Positions 34,601 through 47,958 of a stretch of DNA of 64,000 nucleotides are shown piece by piece. A program made the position numbers and the translations under genes. This DNA is from Diadema setosum. Taxonomy: Eukaryota > Echinodermata > Echinoidea > Diadematoida > Diadematidae. Below the pieces are notes generated by a model. That model did no database searches. It saw only the letters and a program-made list of their open reading frames with translations, and had not been told where the DNA came from. Numbering within the stretch: the stretch's first letter is position 1; every line of letters starts with the position of its first letter. The stretch is from positions 36,950,277 through 37,014,276 of the forward strand of contig CM067066.1 in the NCBI GenBank assembly GCA_033980235.1, written 5' to 3'.

Positions 34601-37600
34601 GTAGGTCACTGCATTAATACGCAGATGCCTCTGGCAAAATGTTTGCATCTCAAAAGTGGCCCAGGTGGCCAGCTTGTCCGTTTCATACCCTAACCATCTA
34701 GCCCTTTCGTTGTGGTGATGTTTCCAGACAAGCTACAGAAAGCCAAGTGTCACCTTGCAGGGGCGCAACTCATATTTCTGGTGCCACTTCTGGGTTTCAT
34801 TTCATTTTTTTTCTTTTTATTTCTTTTGTTTGTAACAAAAAAGGGGGGGGGGGCGTGTGCCGGTTGCGCCCCCCTCTCGATCCGCCACTGCCTTGAAATT
34901 AGTTGATTAGCATAACCTTGTTCAACAAGGAAATTTGATAGTTTTGACATTTGATTTGGGCACTATCAAATTGTTGCTTAGAAATGCAAAATGAAATGTA
35001 AGTGAGAGATAGGGTTAGCACAAAGTTAGCTGCAGTCAGGGTGAAACTTGTGAACATTTTGTGAGTGACTTCAGTCAGGCATAATCAGACATGGTGACAA
35101 GTACGAACAGATCTCTTTCTAATATGAATAATTACTGATATGTTCAGATCACTATTTGTAGTTCATATGTGAGTTGTGCTGAAGGACAAAGAAGATTTTT
35201 TTTTTCTGTACTTCACACAAAGTTTAACAGTCATTTCAGCTGTAAGATCTGAAAGTTTGTCAAAGTAAAGTTCATCCTATTACAGTTCAGTGCATTATTC
35301 TGTGTAGGATAAAGTGACTGTGGTTTTAACAGCTATGCTTTTGCATCATGTATATTCATTGCCATTTCAGAGAAGGCTTTAATATGGTTTGGATAGTCTG
35401 TCATGTTATGCCACTCAAGTTATGCCACTCAAGTTATGTTATGCCACTCATGTTATGCCACTCTTCACTTTGAAAAGCATAGCTTCTCATATGTAAACAA
35501 TCTTCATTAAAAAATAAAGATGTTACAAATTGATGAACACTAATGTCCTTCTAAATTAAACATTACCACAAGCACCCAAACATGGCTGCAATGTCTTTTA
35601 AAATCCTGTGTTGTCTCAACAAACCCCAGGGAGGGCCAGTCCAAATTTGTGCAGCAGCGAATAAACAGTGTGGAGAAACACTTTGCCGAGCTCTGTCAGG
35701 ATTTCTCAGCCTACACCAGGAAAATTGCCCGGGTCCGCGACAGGGGAGACCTGCTGTCCAAGTCTATTCTTACGTATGCTGAGGCTGAAGCACCCTCTAC
35801 AAAGACGGGACTAACTGCCTTTGCAGAGCACATCTCATCCATCCAGGACTACAGACAAGCACAGGTACGTGGCAATGGTATTGAATGATTTGGTTCAAGA
35901 TTACCGACAGCACTGCCAAGCTGTAGGCATGTTTGTATGAAGAGCCTAGAGTGATCATAATGCATCATGCATGTTTTAGAGTTTATCAAACCGAGCAACA
36001 ATGTCACTGATCCACTGGTATATTAGCTCCTCTCTCGGTACCAAAGCGAGTAGTTATGAGCAACAAATCAAACATTAAAAATAGTATTGTTTTACATGCA
36101 CCAGCCAATCATCTGATTTGTCAGCTTACCAAATCTGGATTAATTTTCATTCCTCTGGTTATTGAGTAGTATTTTGAACACTAAGTGTTTATGAATGATA
36201 ATTCAGTATCTTTCAAAAAAACAGTCAAAGACCTTACATAAAGTACAGTCAGCCTCACATAACCCAAATTTTCATCAAAACCGACTTTTCTACAAGTTCT
36301 TGCCGCAATCTAAGCAAATATTTATATGCACACATAAGTTTTGATACTTTGTGTGTTCATGCATTTTTATGCCTCCGCCACGAAGTGGTGCCGGAGGCAT
36401 TATGTTTTCGGGTTGTCCGTCCATCCGTCCGTCGGTACGTCCGTATATCTGTATGTACGTCCGTCCGCTTTCGTTTACGCGATAACTTGAGTAATATGTA
36501 CTGGAATTTTACCAAACTTGGTCCAAGTATGAAGTATGATGGGGCAATCATTTGATTAGATTTTGGGTAAAATCGGCTAAAGGTCAAAGGTCAAGGTCAA
36601 ATCATGAAATTGTATCTGTTTACGCGATAACTCAAGACTGGATGGAGCAAATTTCACCAAACTTTGTTGAAGGTGAAGGATAATGTATGATGGGACAATT
36701 ACTTGATTAGTTTTTCAGTGAAATCGGACAGAGGTCAAAGGTCAAAGATCAAGGTCAAAGGTCAAAGATCAAGGTCAAATCCTAAAATTTATCTGTTGAT
36801 AACTCCAAACTGGATGAAGCAGGTTTCACCAAACTTGGTCCAAGGATGATGTATGATGGGACAATTAGTTGAGTAGATTTTAGTGACATTGGCAAGAGGT
36901 CAAAGGTCAAAAGGTCAAGGTCAAATGCTACAAATGTTGCAATTTCCCCCATATCTATGCAATGCCCGAAATTATTTTCTTGAAACTTGGTGTGGATGTG
37001 TACTACTGCGTAAAGATTCTCCAGAGAGAGTTTCATGTCATAAGGTCAAAGGTCAAAAGGTCAAAGGTTAGGTGAAAATGTTGCAATATTACTTATAATA
37101 TAAACCTTCAGACAACAAATATTACTTTTCTCGCAAATGGTTCAATGTATCTTCGTCGAACTTGGTACATACACATGTACTGTCTGGCAGGGATTATCTA
37201 GGGAATTTAGGGGTCATGGGTCAATAGTCAGGGGTCAAAGGTCAAGGTCAACTCCTCAAAATTTTACTATTTCCCTCATATACTAGTATATGCAATGCTT
37301 GCATTATTAGTTTCAAAACTTAATACATGCATTACCTAATGGAGATTCTCCGGGAAATTTCCAGCCAGAAGGTCAAAGGTTAAGGGTCAAAGGCCAGGTT
37401 TCAATGCCCCCCTCCCCCCCCCCCCCCCAAAAAAAAAAAAAAAAAAAAAATCTATTTTGTACCATCATCACACTCTTTCTTCATACCTTGGAAATTACTC
37501 AATGCATAAACTTCCCCAAAATTCCCCAAATATGTGTACCTGCACTCTTAGAAAATTATAGCAAACCCAGTTCAAGACATTTCTGATAAACCTGTCATTT

Positions 37601-40600
37601 CAATATTTTGCCAGTTATGTGAAACTGTCATGGATCACACATTGTGAAGACATTGTACTATACGCCCATTGGGAGAATAATGCATTGTGGCGGAGGCATC
37701 AGTCGCCATAGCGACATTTCTAGTTTTTTTTTTTTCTTTCCCAGAAGAGTCTACATAACGAAAGTTGACTGTATAATTCTAAATCTCCCAAGGATTTTAC
37801 TGCTTAAGCATACATATTGTGTTGGTATTTACAAAACCATAACATTTAACCAGACTCCTACAAATGGAAGACATTCTCTACCAATCTTACTATATAATTG
37901 GATGTGGGTGTTCTAGTTCCAAACATGGACCCTCTGCTCATTCCATTTCAGGTCAGCCGACTGGAGTTCAAGGTGGTCCAGCCCCTAACACTATACGGCA
38001 CAGCATGCAAACATGCCAAGGTAAGATAAACTGGGCCATGTCTGACGCTTGGTTTGAGTTGGGATGATCAATGCCTGCCATAAATCAGAGAACCTATTAC
38101 AAACAGTCCCACAATGAAAGCCATACTACACATCATGAAGACACTCCAAAGTCTTGACTTAAAAAAAAAAATGGATATATATTGATTAATTTTTGTACAC
38201 AAACTAAATGGAGATCTGCTCAACACATACATCACACAGAGTTGACAATTTCTCTTATTTTCTAAACTTTTCCAGTTCGAAGCTTTTTTGTGTGTCTGAT
38301 TTTTCCCCCATTTATTAATTTCTCTGATTTAATATTTCTTTAGATATTTTACACCAGCAGAAGCATATCATGTATCAATGACACAATCTAAAGTTTTGAA
38401 TACCGTGGCATGTAACTTCTCGGTACTGTCTAGCTAGAGTTCACTGTTACCGGATGGTAATCATATATCAGTCATGAGCCAGTGGTTGTTGGGTTATATG
38501 ATACAAGACCCTGACCATCTTAGTACCAAAATGAGTCATATGCCATTGAACATTGTATTATAATTTGCTCCTCTTCTACCAGTAATAAAAATGGTTTTGA
38601 AAATGTGTGCACTTATTCTGAAATCAGTAGTAGAAAAGTGCCACATACATCTGTTCAAATTGGGTATTGCCAAGATATTCTTAAAGATCAAGCCTTTCAC
38701 TCTCAAACTATTGACATGATATTACTTGTGAATTGAAAAGCATATGTCAAAAGGCAAGTTCAAATTCTGAAATCTTAGTGATCATTGATAATGTTCAATT
38801 TGATTTTATTCTTCACTGGAAAAAAAAAAAAGTGGTGTAAGAATGGAATTGATGAATCACATCTGTAGCAAAATGTTATAATGTCCTTGATTTGCTTTAG
38901 AATTTAATGAGAAATATAAAGTTTAGAATATTAGAGCCATGTCAGCTAGCATTGTGGTGTGTAATGTCTTGACACCTGTAGATTTGTGTGATTTTATGAG
39001 TGTGCTGTGATCAACAATGTCAGATGATTGATTCGTTAAGTCAAGTGTACAACAGTACCAAACGCATTGAACAATTTTTTTCCTGTTGGCTTGAAATGGG
39101 ATTATTTCTATTCTACCTCAGGATGATCTAAAGAGCAGCTTTGCAGCTCGAGAAAAGGAAATTAATCAGCAGAAAAAGCTGGACAAGGTGAAACAGAAGG
39201 CTCCAGCAGACCGACAGCAAATAGTAAGTTCTTAGAACTGCATTCAAGAAATGGTTACTCCTTTTTGTCGAGTTTGTGTTTAGATAAGATATTTCTTGTT
39301 GTTCTAGCTATTGTAGGTACAGATGCATAGATTTTTGCTAAGTTTTGCATCAGCCAATTTCTTTTGATGTATGATGATGTATGTCACCTTACTTGTCTGA
39401 GTAGATTTCTTAGATGTTTCTTCTTTCATTTGATTTCTGTTTTCTATAATTTTGCAAGTACTTATTTACATGTAGTGTACGTTAGAAAAATACTGTCGGT
39501 AGATTTACCAATTTGTCCTGAGCTCTGTGCTTTAACGGCACTGCAAGCACCGACTGTTGTCTTGTGATTCTATGGAGTATGATGTGTATGATGATGTAGC
39601 ACCACTTATTGGAAACTGTGGAAAGCAAAGACTGAGTGCACACAGAATGCACATAGCACACCCTTTTGAGATTTTGTTGATGCTGCATTTTCTTTTTATT
39701 GTGTGTGTTTCTACAGTGCAAAGGTAACGGTCAGGTATGAAGATGATTTCTTTCCCCCACTCATTTATCTGTCATATGTCAGCAAGTGAAGCACAAATAA
39801 TCATCTATGAAGGAATGTAAATAGCAGAATGAAATGTGTTAGTTTACTCACAGTTCTTGGAGTGTTTCACCCCTGAAATATCATCTGCATGAGTCGCATG
39901 CTGGATGCGTGTGTCACTAAATACATTAGGTGTATGATGATTAAAAAGCAGAGACTCAAGTTCCCATTTCAACAAACATGGTGTTTTGTTTCTGATAGAA
40001 TCATTCCCCTTGGAGATTTTAGTCCTCTACTACAAGCCACTCCCTTCAAACAACAGCAGCAGCAGCAACAACAACAACAAACAAACAAGTAAAAAAAAAA
40101 CAAACAAAAACAAAACTCCCAACACAAGAAGATAAGAAAAGAAAAAGCTTGTAAGACTTGAAACACTGGAATGAAAATGACAGCACCAATATGTTATACC
40201 AATAAAATTTATTCATATTGAATTCATTGTTGTACTTTTGCTCATTGATATATGATGCTGATGATACAAACATACTATAAACAGTACTTACTGTCTCATA
40301 TTGCCTCATGTATTCACTGATTACAAGCAAGTGCATGCTAATGAGATGAGCTGCTATTTGCAATGCCTTTTGGGCTGTCTCACACAAACATGGCTACAAA
40401 GTAAGTTGTATGAAGACAGCATTACTCAGGTTCATCAGAATATTTAATTCATAGACACTATCAGAGAGTGTGGAGAACTAACAAGAATCTGAAATAAACT
40501 TGTGATGTAGTGAAGTGAAGGATACTTTAAGCATGCAAGTGAAAAAGATATAAAAGTCTTGATTTTTTTTTTCTTATATTCTTTTTTGAAACTTCCTTTC

Positions 40601-43080
40601 ACATAACAGGGAGGCAGATTGGTATAAAATTAACAATCTATCACATAATATATCCTGATGCCAAGTGTCACACAGGAGAAGTGATTTTGAGGAAAATGAA
40701 ATGTAAGATGTGTGGAACTATCACCGGCATGCAGCTGTTTGTGTGAGATCATATGTTGCTGTGATTCATTTCCACCATGTCTAGTTATCAGTGCTGATCT
40801 GTGCAATAATATGGAAATATTAAAACCATGTTTTGTGAATACTGTCCACACAGACTGCCTTTAGAACCAGTCTGTTTATAAAGTAATACTGTATATCACC
40901 TCATGAAAATGGCAAGCCAACTCATAATAGGCAGGCACTGACATTGGAAGTGCAATATCATCTGTAAGGCTTGACTCCTGCGGAATAATTGCAGAACATA
41001 TGTTTTAGGGAGGTGTGATGAATTGAGACAAACTGTAAACCTTGGGGTAGTATACAAATGCAAAAAGTCAGTATCATTCTGCCAGCTACGAGCACTTTCC
41101 TGGGTATGAAAAGTTACAACATGTAATCCCATTTTACATCTTCGTCATTTCACACAACATGCTTTACTGACATATTGTGTGCTTTGCTTATATCAGCTAA
41201 TGTATATGTGGGATTTCATAGTGTTTGTTTGTTTGTTGATTTTTTTTTTATTTTGCAAGTTAAATAATAAATATACTAGGTACATGAAATGAATAACTTG
41301 CAAAGATATTATCTCCTGCAACACAAATACTGTGTATATTATCACCAAGGTGGAAAATCACCTCATGTTCTCTTAAAAAGGAAAAATGTAACTTTTCTCA
41401 GTTATGAATTCAACCAGTGTACATGCAATGGTAAGAACCATTATTTATGAAGAATATTTCTGGATCTTAAACTGGGGAAAAAACAACAAAACAAAACAGA
41501 GAGAAGCTAGATGTTTAAATTTAATGGTGACTTCTCGAGGGAAGTGCAATGAACAGCATGTCGTAATACAACCAGAAGACACTTTATTTTCCCCAAAGGG
41601 GCATGTAAGGAAATGTAACAAACCTTCAAGTTTTTATCACCAAACCTAGATGTACTTTGGTTATTATTCCTTTTTTTTTAATGCCATTTAAACTCATTCC
41701 TAACTCTCTTTGCTATCTGCATATTGTAAGTTTGTCTGCCAGTTTTGAGAGTAATACTGCTATCCATGCAAACGGTGACTCCTGTTTGACATTATTTGCA
41801 AAAATTTTTGTCATGGCCTTCAGTCCCAAGCAGAGTCCAAACTTCAGAAGGCCACGGTAGATGCATCCAGGAGCAACAAGGCCCTGGAGGATCAGATGGA
41901 TGCCTTCGAGAGGAAGAGACTCCAGGATATCAAGGTCTGTTGGTTTCAAGCAGGTCTTTGTTGGTTGTCATGGTTACTATGGTTATGAAGATTACCATCA
42001 CACTGGCGCCAGTGTCAGGATAAATTGCCAACAAATGCATGTAACCCAATGCCCCAGAAGGAGTTCTGAGTGTCCCATTTTAGAGGTTTAGCTGAGTTGC
42101 ATGTGTATCGAGAAATCATGAAGAGACTTGTTCTAAACAGCTACTCGTGCAGTCTATATTGATCCATACAAGCCTAGTTTCTAGTTAATCAGCTGTTTGC
42201 TGACAAAACCACCAAATCATGGTGAGAAACTCTTATTCTATGAAAGCTTGCAGCTAGATAAAGTATTTTGTTTCTTTCCTCTCTTTATTTTGTGATACGA
42301 TTTACACGTCTTGCCAAATTCATGACACATACATGCTCATGGTTTTGGCAGTTCTGCAAACCAGGCTGTGATATTTCATTCAGACACAAATACTATCATA
42401 ACAAATAGAACATTGGTAATGAAACACTAAGAAAGAAGAAATAGCATGCAGTGCAAGGGGGGGGGGGGGGGGATGGGGTGTGCTAGGAGATTTTTTCTTT
42501 TCTTTTTTTAATCTTGGTCATCAAAATGTGAACTTGCAGCAGTGATAAAGAGCCAAAAATTTTTACTGTATTTTGATTACGGCAAAAACCAAATCACACC
42601 ATTTAAAGCATCTTGATTATGATTATCTGTCTTTGCCTTAATTTTCAGAGCATACTGTCAGAGTTTGTCAAGATTGAGATGCTGTTCCATGCCAAGTGTC
42701 TGGAAACATACACAGATGCATACCAGGCACTGCAGTCCATCAGTGATGAGGATGATTTGGAGGTAGGAAACAGACAGAATTGTGGGTAGCAAAATTACCT
42801 CTTTGATCTGTGTCCATTGAACTACCTTTTATCTCTTTTGTTTATTTGCATCAAAGTGAGGTTTATGTCTGTTTGATTTTCCTAAACTATTTCTATATTT
42901 CTGTCCCCTCCTTACTCTCAGGTTTGTTTGTTTTTTTTTCACTCTTCTCTCTTCTAGCATATGCCCCGTCTGTTTCTATCTTTTCAAGTCACTATCTTAA
43001 TTTATGTATGATATTTTCATGCTGCTACCTTTACAGGAGAGCCTGTTTTCCCTATATCTCATTTTCTGTTATTCTAGAGC

Positions 43081-43125
<45 letters not shown>

Positions 43126-43842
43126 AATTGAAAGGAGGCTTGTTGTGATGGCATCATTTGTAAAATATGTTCGCACAAGTTTCATGTAGCTACTAGAGGG
43201 ATTGGCATACAAAATCTTTCTAGCTTAGCTGCATGCATTCCCTCTTCAGGTGATGTGCTATCTATCATGCCACCTGCTGTGAATATTCTAGGATGTCTTT
43301 TGCCTGCTCGGATTATCTCAGGGTGTTTCTTACATATTGCATAACTATCTCTCTTCATTCCTCTTCATACTGGTACTATCAATGAGCAGTTGGCAAGAGT
43401 TCTACATTGTGTGTTTTTATAAGTTTGTTTTGTCTAATATGTAAGTGAAGTAAGGAAAATAAATTTTCATGTTATTGAAACAAGTTGCAAAGGAACATGC
43501 CATAGATGACTATGACCAAGCTCTGCCCATTAGATATGTGAAAGAATACTCTTTAATCAATGTGTTCTTTTGTCTACTCGTGTCCAACAGGAATTCAGGA
43601 ATTCCCTGCGCCCATTTAACGCTGCTGATAGCACATCTCGGCAGAGCCTCCTCCGACACGACTCCAAGGCCTCCCTCAACTCAACTGGCGCCAGCTCTTA
43701 CCCCTCCACCAACAATCGGCGGAAGCAGGGCAAGCAGCAGCTCCAGTACTCGGAGGAAGACGAGGATGACGAGGACGACGAGGACGAGGATGACGATGAG
43801 GATGATGACGAAAGCGAAGACTATGTTGTGGAAGACTATTGA
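34569..43842 (+). CDS. CIBAR1: CIBAR/FAM92-family BAR-domain protein (7 coding exons, 304 aa)
   Basis: Spliced gene with coding exons 34569-34600, 35630-35864, 37952-38020, 39122-39223, 41824-41934, 42649-42762 and 43591-43842. The product aligns along its length with CIBAR1/FAM92A (289 residues in human, from memory): NSVEKHFAELCQDFSAYTRK, ISSIQDYRQAQVSRLEFKVV, DDLKSSFAARE, then FERKRLQDIKSILSEF and KIEMLFHAKCLETYTDAYQA. Residues of about 15-230 form the curved helical BAR domain that binds membranes. In vertebrates CIBAR proteins act with CBY1 at the ciliary base, and FAM92A has also been linked to mitochondrial inner-membrane shape. The C-terminal tail carries about 25 mostly acidic residues and ends VVEDY. 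The start has a strong GCCATGG context and an in-frame TAG upstream. All junctions are phase-compatible GT/AG. Whether it corresponds to CIBAR1, CIBAR2 or their ancestor is not resolved. Confidence 0.93.
34758..34890 (-). mobile_element. CAGTGGCGGATC-ended short element, copy 1
   Basis: On the minus strand it starts CAGTGGCGGATCGAGAGG, has GGGGGCGCAAC, then CCCAGAAGTGGCACCAGAAA, and ends with the inverse of CAGGGGCGCAAC. The body phrase is shared with the element at 59108. It lies in CIBAR intron 1. Confidence 0.6.
35404..35463 (+). repeat. minisatellite of GTTATGCCACTCA units
   Basis: Four copies of a 14-20 base unit, GTTATGCCACTCA with small variants, lie in tandem in CIBAR intron 1. Confidence 0.85.
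35630..35864 (+). CDS. CIBAR1: CIBAR coding exon 2
   Basis: The exon follows ACCCCAG and keeps the frame from exon 1. It encodes REGQSKFVQQRINSVEKHFA and onward to QDYRQAQ before GTACGT, and includes the first long BAR helix and the family-typical ARVRDRGDLLSKSI. Using the nearby CCAG at 35639 instead would break the frame. Confidence 0.9.
36369..37727 (+). mobile_element. 1.36 kb TIR element with AGGTCA-rich interior (ATGCCTCCGCCAC ends)
   Basis: The left end ATGCCTCCGCCAC mirrors GTGGCGGAGGCAT near 37687-37699, after which the copy ends GCGACATTTCTAGTT. GTCCGTCCATCCGTCCGTC lies just inside the left end. The body holds at least four degenerate units of roughly 150-250 bp, each starting with an 'ACTTGGT...ATGATGGGACAATTA'-like phrase and ending in clusters such as GAGGTCAAAGGTCAA. 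It is in CIBAR intron 2 and has no transposase. Confidence 0.75.
37404..37450. repeat. C-run followed by A-run
   Basis: CCCCCCTCCCC-type sequence passes into about 25 A, inside the TIR element. Confidence 0.9.
37952..38020 (+). CDS. CIBAR1: CIBAR coding exon 3 (23 codons)
   Basis: The exon encodes VSRLEFKVVQPLTLYGTACK, then HAK, between CATTTCAG and GTAAGA. It matches the human VERLEAKVVEPLKTYG region. Confidence 0.9.
38021..39121 (+). other. CIBAR intron 3, nothing recognised
   Basis: AT-rich intron without identifiable repeats beyond short A runs. Confidence 0.5.
39122..39223 (+). CDS. CIBAR1: CIBAR coding exon 4 (34 codons)
   Basis: The exon encodes DDLKSSFAAREKEINQQKKL and DKVKQKAPADRQQI between CTACCTCAG and GTAAGT. 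It is charged helical BAR sequence. Confidence 0.9.
39224..41823 (+). other. CIBAR intron 4, with a (CAG/CAA)n tract
   Basis: A CAGCAGCAGCAACAACAAC array at about 40050-40086 is the only clear feature. Frames through it give poly-Gln and are not genes. Confidence 0.6.
41824..41934 (+). CDS. CIBAR1: CIBAR coding exon 5 (37 codons)
   Basis: The exon encodes SQAESKLQKATVDASRSNKA and LEDQMDAFERKRLQDIK, corresponding to human AETELQRAAMDASR and NNFERQKMKDIK. The donor is GTCTGT, weaker than the others, but the reading frame and homology fix it. Confidence 0.9.
41935..43590 (+). other. CIBAR introns 5 and 6 around exon 6, with a (TG)n tract
   Basis: A G run lies at 42459-42472 in intron 5 and (TG)n at 43083-43124 in intron 6. 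Nothing else was recognised. Confidence 0.6.
42649..42762 (+). CDS. CIBAR1: CIBAR coding exon 6 (38 codons)
   Basis: The exon encodes SILSEFVKIEMLFHAKCLET and YTDAYQALQSISDEDDLE before GTAGGA. It is the last BAR helix, with the conserved EMLFH motif. Confidence 0.92.
43591..43842 (+). CDS. CIBAR1: CIBAR coding exon 7 and stop
   Basis: The exon encodes EFRNSLRPFNAADS, a serine-rich linker, a basic patch (NNRRKQGKQQ) and an almost purely Asp/Glu tract of about 25 residues from GAY/GAR codons, then TGA at 43840-43842. The acidic tail is also present, though shorter, in vertebrate CIBAR1. Confidence 0.92.
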   Translation, partial: EFRNSLRPFNAADSTSRQSLLRHDSKASLNSTGASSYPSTNNRRKQGKQQLQYSEEDEDDEDDEDEDDDEDDDESEDYVVEDY

Positions 43843-46800
43843 GTTGGGACATGGATCTCCCAGGTCCTTTTTGCTGCACTTCACGAGCTGGAAGATTACC
43901 TCTTTGTAGATCCTCGTGAAGGCTGTTGTGATGTAATAACAAAGTCGTAAGGAACATCTTCTGACAGAGATAACCATATGCCCGGTGGTCAGGATTTTTT
44001 TCAAAAGCCATTCAAAGATGTGTTTAGGATGTTAGAAAGACTTGAGACAGTGACCAAAATTCAGAAACAAAGACAACTTCTTCACTAAAGAGGGGGGCAG
44101 TTGATACTGCTGGTTCCAGATAAATCTGGACTGATTAATCATGAAAGATGTTATTGTGAGTGTCTTTTTTTTTTCTTTGCAGGAGATGGAAAGGAAAAAC
44201 AAAACAGAGCATGCTGTGTCAACAGCTGTTGTTCCCCAGTGTCAACTGCAATACTTTTGTGTGAGATCTACTGTTTGATCTTGATTTGTCGACGTGTGAG
44301 TAATGAATGCCAAAGGAAAGTGGAAATGTTTGATATCAGGGAAATTGTAGCGTGGATGCTTAATCAGTGTTTACCAGTGTATTCTAAAGTCATCTATTGT
44401 CCAGCTAGTCTTGGTTTCCTCACCCAGTGAATGTAGGAACTGTGGAGAGAAGTATAAACCTGATCAAAGGATACTGTGAAACCAGCATACACATTCATGC
44501 TTGATCTGTACATTCAAAGTCAAATCAGACAGATATTCACTTTTTAGGCAGGCTGCAGATGTAGCATGGGTAAATATACACCAAATTGCAGTTTGGGTCG
44601 TTTGCAGTAGAATGTAAGTACAAAATATATGAAATGTTTCAAAATTGCAGATGAAGATGGATAGTAATGTTCAATTTTCCCAGTTGGCTGAAAGGAAAAC
44701 AAAGTGGCTTTTAAAAGCTCTGAAAAAAAAAATGTAGGCTATAGACCATTTTGTGCTTGTCATTGTAATGACAGCAGAGATATTATATAATTATATAGGC
44801 TCATTCGCACACATGAGATATACCTGTTTTTAGATTGCAATGCAAATTGATAAGTAGTATATTCACTGCCATTCTCACTATAGCAAATGAAAATTCAAAG
44901 TGCAGTGAGTCAAATCATTGGTTTAAGATAAAACATAAAACAAAAACTTAACTTTTATTAATGTGTTGTTAACACATACTTGCACATGATGGTTTACACA
45001 GAAATTAAGACGGACTGATTGTTTACATTATGAGATAGAGCAACAATGATAAGTAATTTCAATGTGTTACGACACACAAATATTATCAGTTTTGCTTTGC
45101 ATCACATCACATTTCAAACATGTACCAGTATTCTCAAAACCCCTTATTTTGGGGGCTTGTGTGAATGGGCTTATTGCGACCTTATCCCATGCTTCTGTCC
45201 TTGAACCTGCTTTGAGGTGTGATTTTGCATACTTCATCTGCCAAGTAAAAATGCTCAAATCCTGCTGTGTTTAAAACTTTCTGAATTCTGCCAAATTGTG
45301 GATTGTTCATAAAGTCTTTTCATTATTGTCAATGCATCCTCATTCACCTTTTCACCTTGGAATATGGTTTGCCTTAGTCTTAATGGAAGAGAACGGGAAT
45401 ATGCTACAGCTATATATTACAATTAATGCATTGAACAGTACTTATAGTATATCTATTTCTGTAATTACAATCAATTGTATTCTCTTGTGTATATCGTACT
45501 AGAAGTATGTGCTATTTGCTACCTGATTTAGGCATGGTCAATGGAAGAAGGCATACATGTTAAGCTTCATATGATACCGTAAGATGTGCTGGTGCTTGCC
45601 ATATTGTAGTCAGATGATTGCTAATTTATTGATCTGCACTCAAAAATGTTGCCCAATGCGCTTGGCACCAAGTAGCACTCTGTGGCTGGTTCTATGATGA
45701 TATGATAGTCCTGGTGTGTTTAAGCCTTTTTGTTTTCCTATTATTTCACAAAGCTTAATGTTTTTTGTTTCAATTACTAGTGTAGGATTTGTTCCATTTT
45801 AACTCATATGCGACGGTCACATAATGCAGTTTTCAAGCTGTTGTGTGCCAGAGGCAGTTTCACGCATTGACTCAGCTGTGCTCTCTCAATTTCAAATTGA
45901 TGTCACTGACACTTATGGGAAGAAAAGTTTGGAAAACTTTGTATCAGTTGAGAGAGAAAGAAATGGTCTTTAAGATAAGATAAGATATAAACCAGAGTAC
46001 TCTGATTGATTATGTGACATCACATAATATAAAGCTATATACGTGTATATGAAATATGCATAAACATTTATGAATATATCATATTGCTTGTTTAGAAGAA
46101 ACTACTTAAGAAAAATATAGCCTGTTGATGGGAAGACAATCAACAATTAAAAAAAAAAATCTTCATAATGTAAGTTTTACAATGATATATAACTCATAGG
46201 TTATAATGCTTACAAATGTGAAGAAATATTTGAATGGAAACTGATAGATGGCTGCAGATTAGCACAGTCTAACTCAATAAACCTATGGATGGTACTACAC
46301 TTAAGTATGTATGCGTACAGCATTGTTTGAGCTCACATAGATGAAAATGTATTTAATTAGCTGTAAACTTCAAAAGTGAATGCCAATCCAAACAACAGTG
46401 ACAGGAAGTAAGGCAAGGGACTGTGGGATGTTAGGTCAGAGTTCACATACAGCTAGGCTATATGAAAAGCTGACGTCAATGTCCATCTCATTTTTGCTAT
46501 GGATTATCTCATAGATCGGTGATTGCAGCATTTCCTCGAACTTCGGGATATCCCGTAGATCGGCAGATATGGGTTAAGCAGTTTGGTGAAATTCATGTAG
46601 AGTGACTTATCACAAGCTTCCTTCCATTTGTTTCCTATCTACAGAAGTCATTATTAAAGATAAATGCATTTATTCTAGGGCCTGCAGACTGGACGGATGT
46701 GTGTACAATGTACTGTTTATGCCAGTTAGCCGTCAGTTGTTTTAAGTATTTTTGGAATGTTCTTCATGGACAACATGAGTAACTGCACTGCACATTGAAA

Positions 46801-47958
46801 ATGATTTTATGGTATGTACACTGTACTTTAATGTGGCTGTGCTGTTATTGGCATTGTGAAAACAGGTTCTTAATTGAATTGTCAAATCTTATGTCGTACA
46901 GTTTCCAGTTTTGTGTCTGTAGATTGTGATGTAGAAACAGGGTTATTGTTAGCAGTTTACCTCATTGATGTTTACTCACCTTGATTTTCAATGTGTGACT
47001 GTATGACGGAGTTCTATCTTGTTGGATTAGCTAGAACTGATGGTCAATACGCATGCATCAGTTGGTGCAACGTAACCTGGATACAGCCAGCTTTTATTCA
47101 ATTTCTTTTGAGTTGACAATCCTTTTGGTTGTTTTGATTATTTGATTGTAACAATTAATCCGCCCGAAATCAGTAATGCCAGCTGTATACCAGGCTTGTA
47201 ATAGAATACATCATGTGAATTCAGTAGAAATTTCATCATGACTGTTCTCCGTCTGTACACTCCAGATCCTTGTTCAGTATTCAGATTAATGGAGTCAATT
47301 GTTTTACTGGCATAAAATTTAGGATCTGCGGTTCTAATGTGGGGGATATACTGTTTTGAAGAAAGAATCCTCATTTATTCCCACCACTAGTCCAAGTCAT
47401 CTGTTGTGAACTCCATGCATAGATGCCTACCGCACTCATGCCCTTTACAGCTCAAAGTGCTTATTTGAGATAGGTTTGAGTGTGTGAATTAAATACAAAT
47501 GCCTCTGAAGTTATGACTATTTTTATGGATACATACATGTTGAATATAAAACCAGCCACAGAGATGTGAAAAATAATGTAATGCCAAATCCCACTTGTTG
47601 CTAAACTTTCTTTGCAGCCGTCCAGTATATACCCGGTACATTTGATGTTTTTAGAGTTTCATATTTGTGGTCAAATATGTGTGCTCATATTTTCTGAATG
47701 GTTATGCCCACAGCAGCCAAAACTGATTTGGCACAATCCTTTCTGGAACAGGAGAGGATGCAGTTTGTATCATATACATGTAGTACTTATGTAAACAAAT
47801 AAATATTTATGTTTATGTCAACAAATGCATTTATGACTATTTTGGGGGTTTTCATTCTGGACTGCATAAGTGTCATGGTGTTACGTATACTCATTACATG
47901 TGTACAAATTAGGTATTTGGTTTCTGATTCCAGTTGAAAATAGCAAGCACACTTCATC
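43843..47958 (+). other. CIBAR 3' UTR and downstream non-coding DNA
   Basis: No further gene was seen. The first canonical AATAAA found on the plus strand is at 46276-46281, which would give a 3' UTR of about 2.4 kb. A non-canonical signal could end the transcript earlier. Confidence 0.35.
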
